NCBI GenBank assembly: GCA_012221805.1 | Contig: CP015195.1 | Coordinates: 1,721,771 to 1,785,770 of the forward strand | From: Pasteurellaceae bacterium RH1A | GTDB lineage: Bacteria; Pseudomonadota; Gammaproteobacteria; Enterobacterales; Pasteurellaceae | Length of the DNA: 64,000 nt | Direction: 5' to 3' | Shown here: one piece after another, positions 8,936-18,298 of the stretch | Numbering within the stretch: position 1 is the first letter of the stretch | Layout of the letters: every line of letters begins with the position of its first letter | The notes under the pieces: generated by a model | Database searches by the model: none | Told to the model about the DNA's origin: nothing | Seen by the model: only the letters and a program-made list of their open reading frames with translations | Translations under genes and position numbers: made by a program

Positions 8936-9183
8936 GATCCCCCTCTTTAGCAAAGAGGGGTTAGGGGAGATTTGGCAGTATCTTTTTTTGCTTATAAATG
9001 ATGAGCCAATACATAACATTCCTATCTTGTAGGAGAGTTATTCATTCCCTCACTGACGTTTTCACTCCTGCCAAATCTCCCCCTGCCCCTCTTTGCTAAA
9101 GAGGGGAGTAGCTCATAGGAACTTCACTTTCATCTTTCTCATCTAAAGTAAGGAATTGTTCTATTTTGAATTATCAACAGCTC
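8936..9183. repeat. MITE-like dispersed repeat, copy 2 (~245 bp, inverted relative to copy 1)
   Basis: This occupies the gap between the esterase gene and arfA, on the complement of the copy at 1092-1322. Shared blocks are the CTTTAGCAAAGAGGGG and CTTTGCTAAAGAGGGG hairpins, CTGCCAAATCTCCCC, GAGTAGCTCAT, and a flank with TTCTATTTTGAATTATCAAC. There is no coding potential. The rest of the 330-bp gap shows nothing else recognisable. Confidence 0.7.
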
Positions 9184-9192
9184 CTAATACAA

Positions 9193-9435
9193 CTAGATGG
9201 GGCTATTATAGCTTGCATTAAAAAACCCATTCAAACAAATTCTTGCGAGAACCTCTTTGAATGGGTTTTCCCCCTGGCTGTAAGCCTTACGGTGCTTGGC
9301 CTTGCGTTGGTAGCTGCCCTTGCCCTTACGGTTGCGTTCTACACGGTTGCGAAAGAGCTTGTCGGTGACCAAGGCCTTGAGGGCAGAGTCTTGAATCTGG
9401 CCTCGCTCATGTAAATAAGCATTGTCTTTTGCCAT
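9193..9435 (-). CDS. arfA: Alternative ribosome-rescue factor ArfA
   Basis: ArfA recruits RF2 to ribosomes stalled on non-stop mRNA, backing up tmRNA. The 80-codon ORF starts at the ATG at 9433-9435 ([12 protein letters not shown]) and contains the conserved core [20 protein letters not shown] and the basic [16 protein letters not shown]. The longer frame reaching 9549 is upstream read-through. A 14-bp perfect hairpin with a T run lies inside the coding sequence from about codon 56. In known ArfA genes this makes a truncated, stop-less mRNA whose product is active only when tmRNA fails, and the residues after the hairpin ([13 protein letters not shown]) form the hydrophobic destabilising tail. 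Confidence 0.92.
   Translation of the reverse strand: MAKDNAYLHERGQIQDSALKALVTDKLFRNRVERNRKGKGSYQRKAKHRKAYSQGENPFKEVLARICLNGFFNASYNSPI
9222..9269 (-). terminator. Intragenic hairpin/terminator controlling arfA
   Basis: AAAACCCATTCAAA (9222-9235) pairs perfectly with TTTGAATGGGTTTT (9256-9269), a 14-bp stem with a 20-nt loop, followed on the minus strand by six T residues. It lies within arfA codons 56-71, matching the RNase III/terminator hairpin known to create non-stop arfA mRNA in other gamma-proteobacteria. Confidence 0.85.
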
Positions 9436-9606
9436 ATTGATTTCCTTTTGTTGATTAAAAATACGCCATAAAAAGAGGCGGAGGCAATTTTGCCAAAAAT
9501 TCTCGTCTTTGTATATAAGAAAGGGGGAAAAGACTGCTATAATCGCCACATTTCCCGCAACAAGCGGGCTTGATTCGCCCTATTTTTACAAATTTGTGAG
9601 GTTTCT

Positions 9607-10362
9607 ATGAAAAAAGAAGAAGTCGGCCACCATTTTCTTGCTCGCTTAGGTAAAACCCGCTTACGCCCAGGCGGCAAACTGGCCACCGATTGGCTGATTG
9701 CCAATGGCGACTTCCGCAAGGACAAAAAGGTCTTGGAAGTAGCTTGTAACATGGGCACCACGGCCGTGCAACTGGCCAAGGACTTTGGCTGCCAGATTAT
9801 TGGTATTGACTTAGACGAAGAAGCCTTAGAAAAAGCTCGCCTCAATATCAAGGAAAATGGGGTGGAAGACCTGGTTCAGGTACAACGAGCCAATGCCACC
9901 AAACTGCCTTTTGAGGATGAGAGTTTTGATATTGTGATTAACGAGGCCATGCTGACCATGCTGCCCATTGAAGCCAAGGAAAAGGCCATTCGGGAATACC
10001 TACGGGTGCTCAAGCCTAATGGTTTCTTGCTAACCCACGATGTTATGCTCAATGTCGAAGAGGCTGAACAGGTGCTGCAAGACCTGCGTGAGGCCATCAA
10101 CATCACCGTGACCCCACTAACCAAACAGGGCTGGAAGGACACCTTCCATCGCTGCGGCTTCCGCAATGTGGAAACCTTCAGCGGCGAGATGTCCTTGCTT
10201 TCGCCTAAGGGCCTGATCCATGATGAAGGGGTGCTAGGGGCTATGAAGATTGTCGGCAATGCCCTTAAGCCAGAAAACCGTGATACCTTCAAAAAAATGT
10301 TCAAGACCTTTAATGATCCTGAGAAAAAATTAGGCTTTATTGCGGTTTGTAGTCAGAAGTAA
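9607..10362 (+). CDS. Class I SAM-dependent methyltransferase
   Basis: A 251-residue cytoplasmic methyltransferase. The SAM-binding motif I is [16 protein letters not shown] (about residues 41-56), the acidic motif II loop is [14 protein letters not shown], motif post-II is [21 protein letters not shown], and motif IV is [10 protein letters not shown]. It belongs to the Methyltransf_11/UbiE-like group, but the substrate is not evident. A good ribosome site (GAGG) precedes the ATG. The perM gene follows about 70 bases downstream, after a half-copy of repeat A. Confidence 0.8.
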   Translation: MKKEEVGHHFLARLGKTRLRPGGKLATDWLIANGDFRKDKKVLEVACNMGTTAVQLAKDFGCQIIGIDLDEEALEKARLNIKENGVEDLVQVQRANATKLPFEDESFDIVINEAMLTMLPIEAKEKAIREYLRVLKPNGFLLTHDVMLNVEEAEQVLQDLREAINITVTPLTKQGWKDTFHRCGFRNVETFSGEMSLLSPKGLIHDEGVLGAMKIVGNALKPENRDTFKKMFKTFNDPEKKLGFIAVCSQK

Positions 10363-10380
10363 TTTATTTTCACCACACAA

Positions 10381-10409
10381 TCAGCACCAGCCTAGAGGCT
10401 GGCGCTATC
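10381..10409. repeat. Half copy of repeat family A
   Basis: AGCACCAGCCTAGAGGCTGG followed by CGCTATC is one arm of the family A palindrome, located between the methyltransferase gene and perM. The facing arm is absent. Confidence 0.65.
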
Positions 10410-10430
10410 ATTTATAAGGCAAACAACTCC

Positions 10431-11486
10431 ATGTTCGATCTGTTACGCATTTGGTACAAGCGAAAATTTGGCGATCCGCAAACGGCGGTCTTGCTAGGCA
10501 TCTTGCTGATTGGCTTTGGCATCATCTACTTCTTCAGCTCCTTGCTTATGCCTGTTTTGGTGGCCATTGTCCTGGCCTACCTGCTTGAAATGCCCATCCA
10601 GACCCTTGTGCGCCAATTAAAAATGCCCCGCTGGCTCAGTCTCTTGATTGTGCTGGGCGGCTTTTCTGCCCTCTGCGTGTTCCTCTTTATTGTGCTTTTA
10701 CCCAGCCTTTGGAACCAAACCACCACTTTCTTAAAAGACCTGCCCACCATGTTCAATCTTTTGAACGCTTGGTTGCAGGCTTTGCCCGAACACTACCCAG
10801 AGCTGATTGACTATGCCATGTTAGACAGCCTGATGACCAGTGTCCGCAGTAAAATCTTAGGCTTCGGCGACTCCCTCTTGGCCTTTTCGGTCAATTCCAT
10901 TGTGAACCTGGTCAGCCTGGGGATTTACGCCTTCTTGGTACCGCTTATGGTTTTTTTCCTGCTCAAGGACAAGACCCAATTTATGCACACGGTCGGCAAG
11001 CTCCTGCCTAAAAACCGCCGCTTGGCCAACCGTGTTTGGGGGGAAATGCAGGAGCAGATCGCCAACTACATTCGGGGCAAGCTCTTGGAAATCCTGATTG
11101 TGGGCGCTGTAACCTACATCATCTTCCTCTTTTTTGACCTGCGCTACCCGCTCCTGCTCTCGGTTGCCGTTGGCCTTTCCGTGCTGGTGCCCTATATCGG
11201 GGCAGTGCTGGTCACCATTCCCGTGGCCCTGATTGCCCTCTTCCAATTCGGCCTTTCGCCTGAGTTTTACTACCTCATGTTGGCCTTTGTCATCAGCCAG
11301 CTCCTAGACGGCAATGTGGTTGTTCCCCTGCTCTTTTCAGAAGCAGTCAATCTCCATCCGCTCACCATTATTGTGGCCGTGATTATCTTTGGCGGCCTCT
11401 GGGGCTTCTGGGGTGTCTTTTTTGCTATCCCGCTGGCCACTCTGGTCAAAGCCGTCATGAATGCCCTGCCAAGTGCCGATGAATAA
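10431..11486 (+). CDS. perM: AI-2E family inner-membrane transporter PerM
   Basis: A 351-residue polytopic membrane protein of the AI-2E/PerM family (E. coli PerM/YfgO). Two hydrophobic segments lie at the N-terminus (about 18-80), then an amphipathic extracytoplasmic part, then five or six helices in the C-terminal half. FFLLKDK and [19 protein letters not shown] are family-typical. The transported substrate is not established for this subgroup. queA follows in the same direction after 25 bases. Confidence 0.85.
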   Translation: MFDLLRIWYKRKFGDPQTAVLLGILLIGFGIIYFFSSLLMPVLVAIVLAYLLEMPIQTLVRQLKMPRWLSLLIVLGGFSALCVFLFIVLLPSLWNQTTTFLKDLPTMFNLLNAWLQALPEHYPELIDYAMLDSLMTSVRSKILGFGDSLLAFSVNSIVNLVSLGIYAFLVPLMVFFLLKDKTQFMHTVGKLLPKNRRLANRVWGEMQEQIANYIRGKLLEILIVGAVTYIIFLFFDLRYPLLLSVAVGLSVLVPYIGAVLVTIPVALIALFQFGLSPEFYYLMLAFVISQLLDGNVVVPLLFSEAVNLHPLTIIVAVIIFGGLWGFWGVFFAIPLATLVKAVMNALPSADE

Positions 11487-11511
11487 ACTTGATAAGTAAA
11501 AGGATCTTATT

Positions 11512-12603
11512 TTGCGTGTCTCTGACTTCCATTTTGATCTCCCTGATGAACTGATTGCCCGTTACCCAACCGCCGATCGCACGGCCAGTCGCCTCCTGCA
11601 TTTAGACGGCAAAACAGGTCAAGTGGCTGATCAGCACTTTACGGATTTGCTTGACCATATTGAACCAGGTGATCTGCTGGTCTTTAACAACACCCGGGTT
11701 ATTCCTGCCCGCCTTTATGGCAGAAAGGCCAGTGGTGGCAAGCTAGAAGTTTTGGTGGAAAGAGTGCTAGACCAGCACCGCTGCCTGGCCCATGTACGGG
11801 CATCTAAGGCACCCAAAGAGGGAGCGGAATTGATCTTGGGCGAAGATAAGCTAGGCCAGGGCAAGGGCTTTAAGGCCACCATGGTTGCCCGCCATGAAGC
11901 CCTGTTTGAATTGGCATTTGCGGAAGAAGCCCCGCTCTTTGATCTGCTCCAAACCGCAGGCCATATGCCCCTGCCGCCTTATATTGATAGGCCAGATGAA
12001 GATGCCGACCAAGAGCGTTATCAAACGGTTTACAGCCAAGTGCTCGGTGCAGTGGCCGCCCCAACTGCCGGCCTGCATTTCGACCAGGCCATGCTAGACC
12101 AGCTCCAAGCCAAGGGCGTGCAAACGGCCTTTGTCACCCTCCATGTGGGGGCTGGCACCTTCCAACCTGTGCGGGTGGACACCATTGAAGATCACAAAAT
12201 GCATGCTGAATATGCCGAAGTCAGCCAAGAGGTGGTGGACTTAATCCTGGCCACCAAGGCTACCGGCAAGCGGGTGATTGCCGTAGGCACGACCTCTGTT
12301 CGCTCTATTGAAAGTGCTGCCCAGGCCGCTGAAAAAGCCGGCCAGCTCATTGCCCCCTTCTATTCAGACACCAGCATCTTCCTCTACCCAGGCAAGACCT
12401 TCCGTGTAGTCGATGCCTTAGTGACCAACTTCCACCTGCCAGAGTCCACTCTGATTATGCTGGTTTCCGCCTTTGCCGGCTATAAAACCTGCATGCAGGC
12501 CTACCAGCACGCCGTTGAGGAAAAATACCGCTTCTTTAGCTATGGCGATGCTATGTTTATTGAGAAGAACCCGAATGCCTTGGAGGATCTGCCACGAGAA
12601 TAG
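11512..12603 (+). CDS. queA: S-adenosylmethionine:tRNA ribosyltransferase-isomerase QueA
   Basis: QueA transfers and isomerises the ribosyl part of SAM onto preQ1 in tRNA to form epoxyqueuosine. The 363-residue protein starts with the conserved [19 protein letters not shown], encoded from a TTG at 11512 with AAAGGAT upstream; no ATG fits. Other family blocks are [23 protein letters not shown] and [20 protein letters not shown]. It converges on recR with only 13 bases between the stops. Confidence 0.95.
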   Translation: MRVSDFHFDLPDELIARYPTADRTASRLLHLDGKTGQVADQHFTDLLDHIEPGDLLVFNNTRVIPARLYGRKASGGKLEVLVERVLDQHRCLAHVRASKAPKEGAELILGEDKLGQGKGFKATMVARHEALFELAFAEEAPLFDLLQTAGHMPLPPYIDRPDEDADQERYQTVYSQVLGAVAAPTAGLHFDQAMLDQLQAKGVQTAFVTLHVGAGTFQPVRVDTIEDHKMHAEYAEVSQEVVDLILATKATGKRVIAVGTTSVRSIESAAQAAEKAGQLIAPFYSDTSIFLYPGKTFRVVDALVTNFHLPESTLIMLVSAFAGYKTCMQAYQHAVEEKYRFFSYGDAMFIEKNPNALEDLPRE

Positions 12604-12616
12604 GAAGCCAAGTACC

Positions 12617-13222
12617 TTAAAGGCTCAAAGCCCGTCTGCCCACAAAGGAATGCGAAAGGGTGGTGCCATCCACCATTTCCAGTTCACCGCCGACAGGAAT
12701 GCCGTGGGCGATGCGGGTAACCTTGATATTATGGGCCAGGCACATTTCTGCGATGTAGTTGGCTGTGGCATCCCCTTCAATAGTGGGGTTGGTGGCCAGA
12801 ATAACCTCGTGGAAGGACTCTTGCTCTAAGCGTGCTTGCAGGAGATCCAGGCCAATTTCCCTTGGGCCAATGCCATCAAGCGGGGATAAATGCCCCATCA
12901 GGACAAAATAACGGCCGGAAAATTGGCCTGTTTGTTCAATGGCCTGAATGTCAGCCGGCATTTCGACTACGCAAAGTTGGCCACTGACCTGACGGCGGGG
13001 GTTTTGGCAGATGGTGCAGTGTTCTTCTTCGGTAAAGGTGCGGCAGGATTGGCAATGGCCGATGTGGGTCATGGCCTCGTTCAAGGCCTTGGACAGATTT
13101 ACGCCTCCCTGGCGGTTGCGTTGTAGCAGGTGGTAGGCCATACGTTGGGCCGATTTGGGGCCAACCCCTGGCAGGGCGCGCAGGGCTTCCATCAGGTTTT
13201 CAAGTAGTGGACTGGTTTGCAT
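12617..13222 (-). CDS. recR: Recombination mediator protein RecR
   Basis: RecR works with RecF/RecO to load RecA at single-strand gaps. The 201-residue protein has an N-terminal helix-hairpin-helix ([21 protein letters not shown]), a C4 zinc finger (CQSC...CTIC), a Toprim domain ([23 protein letters not shown]) and the C-terminal Walker-like [14 protein letters not shown] segment. It lies downstream of ybaB, the usual ybaB-recR pairing, with a hairpin between them. Confidence 0.95.
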   Translation of the reverse strand: MQTSPLLENLMEALRALPGVGPKSAQRMAYHLLQRNRQGGVNLSKALNEAMTHIGHCQSCRTFTEEEHCTICQNPRRQVSGQLCVVEMPADIQAIEQTGQFSGRYFVLMGHLSPLDGIGPREIGLDLLQARLEQESFHEVILATNPTIEGDATANYIAEMCLAHNIKVTRIAHGIPVGGELEMVDGTTLSHSFVGRRALSL

Positions 13223-13241
13223 AGATTTGATCCAAAAATAA

Positions 13242-13262
13242 AGGCAAACCTTTGGCTTGCCT
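13242..13262 (-). terminator. Hairpin between ybaB and recR
   Basis: On the minus strand AGGCAAGCC pairs with GGTTTGCCT (one G-U pair) around an AAA loop, followed by TTATTTTT. It could end or attenuate ybaB transcription before recR. Confidence 0.6.
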
Positions 13263-13279
13263 CTTCAAGAAAAAAGGAA

Positions 13280-13609
13280 TTAGAAAGGAAATTTCATACC
13301 TGCTGGCAGGTTCATACCCGCGGTTACACCAGCCATTTTCTCTTTTTGCATCTCTTCTGCACGGCGTACGGCATCATTAAAGGCGGCTGCAACCAGGTCT
13401 TCCACCATTTCCTTATCATCTTCCATCAAGGATGGATCGATTTCAATGCGGCGGCAGTTGTGCGCCCCGTTGATGGTCACTTTAACCAAGCCTGCGCCTG
13501 ATTCACCCGTTACTTCTAATTGGGCAATTTCTTCCTGCATTTTTTGCATACGCTCTTGCATTTGCTGAGCCTGTTTCATTAAGCCGCCTAAACCGCCTTT
13601 TCCAAACAT
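13280..13609 (-). CDS. ybaB: YbaB/EbfC nucleoid-associated protein
   Basis: A 109-residue dimeric DNA-binding protein of the YbaB/EbfC family. Typical features are the start [21 protein letters not shown], the Gly-rich [27 protein letters not shown] centre and the Met-rich C-terminus. The start at 13609 is chosen because the family begins with MFGKGG and GAGG lies just upstream; the frame extends further upstream without support. It is followed by recR. Confidence 0.93.
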   Translation of the reverse strand: MFGKGGLGGLMKQAQQMQERMQKMQEEIAQLEVTGESGAGLVKVTINGAHNCRRIEIDPSLMEDDKEMVEDLVAAAFNDAVRRAEEMQKEKMAGVTAGMNLPAGMKFPF

Positions 13610-13715
13610 GGTTTTACCTCTTGATTGACTAAAATAAAAAACAGGGCATTCTACTGAATCCCCCTGACAAGCGCAAGCAAGCGGTTGAAAATCGCCGCTT
13701 TTTTGCAAAAAATAA

Positions 13716-13733
13716 CCCCACATAAGTGGGGCT
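13716..13733 (-). terminator. Rho-independent terminator after tonB
   Basis: On the minus strand GCCCCACTTATGTGGGGT is followed by TATTTTTT, immediately after the tonB stop. It ends the receptor-exbB-exbD-tonB cluster. Confidence 0.8.
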
Positions 13734-13738
13734 ATGGC

Positions 13739-14611
13739 TTAGTTTTCAATAGAGAAGCGGACAGGCACCGTGACATTTGAACTAAAGCCTGGCGGTGGGC
13801 CAGATGGCATTTTGGTAGCCTGGGCGGCCTTAACGGCGGCGGCATCCAAATTGCTGTTACCCGATGAATTGACCACCGACACATTGACTAGCTGGCCTGA
13901 GGCCGAAATGCTAAAGCTCAGGGTTACCGTACCGGTTTTACGCATCATCTTCTCACGGGCTGGGTAGGCACTGTTGGCTCGGCGTTGAAGGGCGCGTTGC
14001 AACTGGGCCTTATAGGCTGAGATTTCATTGCTTGACGCCGCGCCACTGGCCCCGCCAGTTTGGTTGGTCGCCCCCTTGCCTTGGGCAGAACCATTGACAG
14101 CCCCTGCTTGGTTTTGCTTACCTTGAACAGCACCAGGCACAGCCTTGGCCACTACACCCTGGCGAGCTTCCTTGCCAACCTCAACGGCCTTAATCACTTC
14201 TTTCGGCTTTTCTTTTGGCTTAGGCTTCTCTCTTTCCTTAGGTTTTTCCTTAGGCTTTGGTTTTTCCTTTGGTTTCTCTTTTGGCTTAGGTGGATCTTTT
14301 GGTTTTTCCTTCGGCTTTTCTTTTGGCTTGGGTGGTTCTGGCTTTGGCTCTGGAATCGGCTCAGGCTCTACCACTGGCTCTGGCTCCGGTTCAGGTTCCG
14401 GCTCAACTTCAGGTTCTGGTTCAGGCTCGGGAGCAACTGCAACCTGTTCCTGCTGAAGAATGGCCGCCACCATTTCCATAGAGATGCTGGAAACCTGTTC
14501 TTCCGCATTGGTTTTCACTGGCACCTGCCAGGCCGTCCAAAGCCCTGCAAACAAAGCACTATGGGCTGCAAGCGATGCCACTAAACCAACTCGTGAATTG
14601 TTTTTACTCAT
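13739..14611 (-). CDS. tonB: Energy transducer TonB
   Basis: TonB couples the proton-motive force from ExbB/ExbD to outer-membrane receptors. The 290-residue protein has one N-terminal membrane anchor (about residues 8-28), a long periplasmic spacer of Glu-Pro then Lys-Pro-Lys-Glu repeats (about 60-140) and a C-terminal TonB domain (YPAREKMMRKTGTVTLSFSI ... VPVRFSIEN). The Pro-rich repeat DNA is low-complexity and could vary in length between strains. It is last in the exbB-exbD-tonB set, 8 bases after exbD. Confidence 0.93.
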   Translation of the reverse strand: MSKNNSRVGLVASLAAHSALFAGLWTAWQVPVKTNAEEQVSSISMEMVAAILQQEQVAVAPEPEPEPEVEPEPEPEPEPVVEPEPIPEPKPEPPKPKEKPKEKPKDPPKPKEKPKEKPKPKEKPKEREKPKPKEKPKEVIKAVEVGKEARQGVVAKAVPGAVQGKQNQAGAVNGSAQGKGATNQTGGASGAASSNEISAYKAQLQRALQRRANSAYPAREKMMRKTGTVTLSFSISASGQLVNVSVVNSSGNSNLDAAAVKAAQATKMPSGPPPGFSSNVTVPVRFSIEN

Positions 14612-14619
14612 TCAGTATC

Positions 14620-15024
14620 CTATTTGGTGTTGGTGCTTTCTTTTTTAGTGACAATGGCCACGTTTTTGATCTCATTGGCTGCCAGTAGATCGGTTAGCTC
14701 AACAAATTTCTCAAAGGCCACTGCTGCATCCACCTTTAAGGTCACCTTTTGGGACTTATCCCAGGCCGCCACTTCTGTCGCCAATTCTTCCTTGGTCACA
14801 GGCTTGTCGTTAAAGTAAAACTCGTTGTTTTCGGTGATGGTTAATAGCTTGGCCAACTCATCTGCCTTAAAGGCCGTTGTGGTTGTCGCCTTGGGCACAT
14901 TCACCTGAATTTTCCCTTGCGAGATAAAGGATGCGGTCACCAGCACAATGGCCAGGAGCACCAACATAATATCAATGAAGGGAATAATGTTGATTTCGTC
15001 AAAACTTTTCTTTGTAGATGCCAT
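14620..15024 (-). CDS. exbD: Biopolymer transport protein ExbD
   Basis: A 134-residue ExbD with a short cytoplasmic N-terminus, a single membrane helix that contains the proton-carrying Asp ([18 protein letters not shown]), and a periplasmic domain. It forms the ExbB-ExbD motor that energises TonB. A strong ribosome site (GGAGG) precedes the ATG. It lies between exbB and tonB in one transcription unit. Confidence 0.95.
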   Translation of the reverse strand: MASTKKSFDEINIIPFIDIMLVLLAIVLVTASFISQGKIQVNVPKATTTTAFKADELAKLLTITENNEFYFNDKPVTKEELATEVAAWDKSQKVTLKVDAAVAFEKFVELTDLLAANEIKNVAIVTKKESTNTK

Positions 15025-15049
15025 TTTTGCCTCCTATTTGCTACAAGGC

Positions 15050-15493
15050 CTAGGCTTTTTTACTTAGAGCCAACCATTTGAGTTTATTGGCTTCTACCTT
15101 GCGGCCAAAGCCGTTATAGAAAATCATGGCAGGAATGGCCACCAAGATACCCACTGCGGTGGCTTTAAGGGCCAGGGATAAATGCACCATAATCGAGGCT
15201 GCATCAATTTCGCCACCTGAATTGCCCAGTTCATAGAAGGTTAAGAGGATACCAATTACCGTACCCAGCAAGCCAACATAAGGGGCATTGGCACCGATGG
15301 TGGAAATGGTGGTGAGGTTGTGGGTTAAATCAATTTCCAACTCTTCAAGGGTTTCATAGTTGGTGACATTCACGCCCTTGTAGAACATTAAACGCTCAAT
15401 GATCTTCCAAAAGAGGATAATGCTCATCAAGCCCAATAGGCCTAAAATAATGTAATCAATGTATTGTTGTAGGAATTGGAAGAGTTGGTCCAT
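15050..15493 (-). CDS. exbB: Biopolymer transport protein ExbB
   Basis: A 147-residue TolQ/ExbB-type three-helix membrane protein. The conserved segments are [21 protein letters not shown] and [19 protein letters not shown], which line the proton path. The start at 15493 ([10 protein letters not shown]) follows an AGAGG ribosome site; the frame reaching 15535 adds residues without family support. It is the first motor gene after the receptor gene. Confidence 0.93.
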   Translation of the reverse strand: MDQLFQFLQQYIDYIILGLLGLMSIILFWKIIERLMFYKGVNVTNYETLEELEIDLTHNLTTISTIGANAPYVGLLGTVIGILLTFYELGNSGGEIDAASIMVHLSLALKATAVGILVAIPAMIFYNGFGRKVEANKLKWLALSKKA

Positions 15494-15529
15494 AGTTATG
15501 CCTCTTGAAGATAAATTGAATAAATAAAA

Positions 15530-15557
15530 ATGCACATAGATCTCAGACTATGTGCAT
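15530..15557 (-). terminator. Hairpin after the TonB-dependent receptor gene
   Basis: ATGCACATAG and CTATGTGCAT form a 10-bp stem with an 8-nt loop, followed on the minus strand by TTTTATTT. It lies between the receptor gene and exbB and may reduce read-through so that the motor genes are expressed at a lower level. Confidence 0.65.
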
Positions 15558-15612
15558 TTGAGAATTGTTCCTAATTATACGAATTTAGAACAAGAATTCA
15601 ACCTAATTTCGC

Positions 15613-17670
15613 TTAGAAGGTGTAATTTACTGCAACACGGTATTCACGGCCAGCACCTGGAAGGTTACTACGCTGTGCGTGAGAAACGTAATGTTTATTG
15701 CCGATGTTGTTAATCGCAAAATTCACGTTCATTTTATCAGTGCCAAATGGTTTCCAGTTTGCAGTAATGTCAGTGACGCCATAACCTGATTTACCGCTGG
15801 TTGCAGCCCGTACTGTTGAATTACTGAGGAAGAAATTATCTTTGGCATCCACACCTTCAACTTGACGGTGATGAACTGCAATTTCTACATTAGGTTGTGC
15901 AAAGCGATAACCCAAGGTGCCTGTCCAGGTTCTACCAATTGCTGCTGCATATTCAGGATTTGAGCTTAACTTATCACCATAGAAACGAGGTTTGCTATAG
16001 GCCACACCTAAACGAGTAAAGAAATTGTTGTAGTTAAGGAAGGTCGCTAATTCATAACCATGGTTTTTAATTTTGCCTGCATTGATAATGTCAGAAGCAC
16101 ATTGGAGATTGGTGCCTGAACACAAGTGGTTGTTACGGCCTGTTGAAGTGCCTAGTGCATCTTTGATATTTTGCCAGAAGTAGCTACCTTCTACACCCCA
16201 AACGCCATTGTCGTAGTTAAAACCAATTTCTGTATTACGGGCTTTTTCTGCCTTAGTACCATCAGCAATTGAAACCACACCACGGGCACCGTGTGCCATT
16301 AGGGCATCGTGCATACGAGGGCTACGGGTCGCATAGTTATGGCTTGCACTCAAAGATAAACCTTGAACAGGTTCATAAATAAGGCCTACACTTGGATTTA
16401 CTGCACCATCGCTTACTTTTTTGCCGTCCATTGCCTTAAATTGGAAATGATCGTAGCGAACACCTGCGGTTAAGGTCACATCTTTAACTGAGGTAATGGC
16501 TTCAGCGTAAACACCCACATCACGTTTTTCTTGGTTTTTCACGCCTGCACGCAAGATGTTGGCTGGTTTCACCTCTTGCTCACGATAATTGACCCCGTAT
16601 TTTAAGAGGAGATTTTCATGTAATTCAGAGTCGAAATTAATGTTGGCACCCACGGTTTCGACTTTGGTTTTGGTTGCACCATTATTTGCTCTACCACCTG
16701 CATAACCGTTACCTGAGTCATCAGCAGACCAACGACCGTGTATTAATTGATAGACATTGGCGGTGGCTTCTTTAGCAAAACCAAGGTCTTTACCTGTCCA
16801 TTCTAAGTTGGTATTGGTAACGGTCATTTTACGCTCTGATGGCGCCTGACGAGCATCTGTTAAGCGACTACCTGGTGAATTATCTACCGAGAATTCCTCA
16901 CGCACGGTACGGTCGCCCTTAAATTGTTCTTTTAAATGGCTTAATACAAAGCGATGATTGCCTACATTAGCCCCTACTTTGAATAAATAGCTCAATTTAT
17001 CCAAGGCGCTATAAGGCACACGAGAGGAGCCATCTTTACCATTTTTATAGCCCTTACCGCCCTTGTAATCATCTTCATTCACGCCATTGACTGCGGCTAC
17101 AAAATCAAAGGTATCATTTTGACCAAAAGTGGATAGGCCATAGTTATAGCCATCGTTACTGTTATAGCCACCATTTACCTTGAAACCAAAGTTTTTATGG
17201 CTGCTATTTTTCAATAAATCCTTAGCTTCTACCGTTTTAGCAATAATCGCACCATTGGTTTGACCAATACCTGCTGAAGCACTACCCGCCCCTTTTTGTA
17301 CAGCAACCACTTTCACTAAGGCAGGATCTAACATATGGCGGCCTTGGTGGTAGTGGATTTGGCTGTCTGAATAGGCATTATCAACCTTCACATCAACAGA
17401 GTTTTGCCCCATACCACGGAGGTAAAGATATTGAGAAGTACCATTACCTCCACCAATACCGATCGCAGGCTCATCTTTGAGTAAGCCACGCAAGTCCGTT
17501 TCAACACTTTCATCTTTTTTCTGCATGGTCACAATGTTGCTTTGGACCTTCAAGCCTTGGTTATCGGTAACATGTACTGTATCAAGCACAACAGTGTCGT
17601 TGGTTTCAGCCTGTGCAAAACCTGCGACAAGGGCAGCTAATGGAAGAAGTTTGAAATGTGTTTTTTTCAT
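15613..17670 (-). CDS. TonB-dependent outer-membrane receptor (haem/iron uptake type)
   Basis: A 685-residue receptor. A signal peptide (residues 1-21, cut after AQA) is followed by a TonB-box-like DTVVLDTVHV, a plug domain (LRGLLKDEPAIGIGGG, YLYLRGMGQNSVDVKVDN), a 22-strand barrel region and the terminal Phe (VNYTF) required for barrel assembly. The closest family impression is the Pasteurellaceae haem receptors (TdhA/Hup type), but substrate specificity is inferred. It heads the cluster with exbB-exbD-tonB, and a Fur-like site lies upstream. Confidence 0.85.
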   Translation of the reverse strand: MKKTHFKLLPLAALVAGFAQAETNDTVVLDTVHVTDNQGLKVQSNIVTMQKKDESVETDLRGLLKDEPAIGIGGGNGTSQYLYLRGMGQNSVDVKVDNAYSDSQIHYHQGRHMLDPALVKVVAVQKGAGSASAGIGQTNGAIIAKTVEAKDLLKNSSHKNFGFKVNGGYNSNDGYNYGLSTFGQNDTFDFVAAVNGVNEDDYKGGKGYKNGKDGSSRVPYSALDKLSYLFKVGANVGNHRFVLSHLKEQFKGDRTVREEFSVDNSPGSRLTDARQAPSERKMTVTNTNLEWTGKDLGFAKEATANVYQLIHGRWSADDSGNGYAGGRANNGATKTKVETVGANINFDSELHENLLLKYGVNYREQEVKPANILRAGVKNQEKRDVGVYAEAITSVKDVTLTAGVRYDHFQFKAMDGKKVSDGAVNPSVGLIYEPVQGLSLSASHNYATRSPRMHDALMAHGARGVVSIADGTKAEKARNTEIGFNYDNGVWGVEGSYFWQNIKDALGTSTGRNNHLCSGTNLQCASDIINAGKIKNHGYELATFLNYNNFFTRLGVAYSKPRFYGDKLSSNPEYAAAIGRTWTGTLGYRFAQPNVEIAVHHRQVEGVDAKDNFFLSNSTVRAATSGKSGYGVTDITANWKPFGTDKMNVNFAINNIGNKHYVSHAQRSNLPGAGREYRVAVNYTF

Positions 17671-17710
17671 CGAAAGTTCCTTTTAAGTAAAAAAAGTAAG
17701 TAGATTTTCA

Positions 17711-17729
17711 AGATGAGAAACATTATCGT
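17711..17729 (-). promoter_or_regulatory. Putative Fur box upstream of the receptor gene
   Basis: On the minus strand CGATAATGTTTCTCATC resembles the Fur consensus GATAATGATWATCATTATC, about 40 bases before the receptor ATG. The match is partial; iron-repressed expression would fit the gene's role. Confidence 0.45.
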
Positions 17730-17866
17730 TTTTTTTTGCATCAAAGATCAAGTGCTTTTTTACATTTCACTGACATTTGAGTGACATTGCTTACTTTTTG
17801 TAACCCTCTATAAAAATCAGCCACAAAATGCTATATTTGGCACTTTCTTATCGAAGCTGAGAATCT

Positions 17867-18196
17867 ATGGAACAAGAAACCTTTACCGAAATTAGCCCGC
17901 AGGCCGCCTGGGACTTACTGCAAAATGAAGACGCTGTCTTAGTCGATATTCGTGATGCCAAGCGCTTTGCCTACAGCCGCCCGCAAGGGGCCTTCCACCT
18001 GACCAACCAAAGCTATGGCCATTTTTTAGATGAATATGATTATGATGAACCCATTATTGTCTCCTGCTACCACGGGGTCAGCAGCCGCAATACGGCACAG
18101 TTCTTGGTGGAGCAGGGTTTTGAGCGGGTTTATAGCCTCAAGGGAGGCTTTGAGGGTTGGGTACACGCTGGCCTACCTATCGAAACAGCCTATTAG
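17867..18196 (+). CDS. glpE: Thiosulfate sulfurtransferase GlpE
   Basis: A single-domain rhodanese of 109 residues that moves sulfane sulfur from thiosulfate to an acceptor such as cyanide or thioredoxin. The catalytic loop CYHGVSS carries the active-site Cys at about residue 67. [13 protein letters not shown] and [10 protein letters not shown] are family segments. The length matches E. coli GlpE. It stands alone upstream of pfkA. Confidence 0.92.
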   Translation: MEQETFTEISPQAAWDLLQNEDAVLVDIRDAKRFAYSRPQGAFHLTNQSYGHFLDEYDYDEPIIVSCYHGVSSRNTAQFLVEQGFERVYSLKGGFEGWVHAGLPIETAY

Positions 18197-18298
18197 ATCA
18201 AATTTTTGTAAATTTTTGCTAGAAGAAAAAGGGCGAATAGGGTAATCTTCGCACCGTTTTTTCTAATTTCTGATATTTAAATTTTAAAAGGTGATCTT

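Noticed and set aside
14060..14584. Plus-strand frames of Phe/Trp/Leu or Gly/Ser repeats opposite tonB
   Set aside because: They are reverse translations of the Pro-Lys-Glu spacer of TonB; no start signals or domains.
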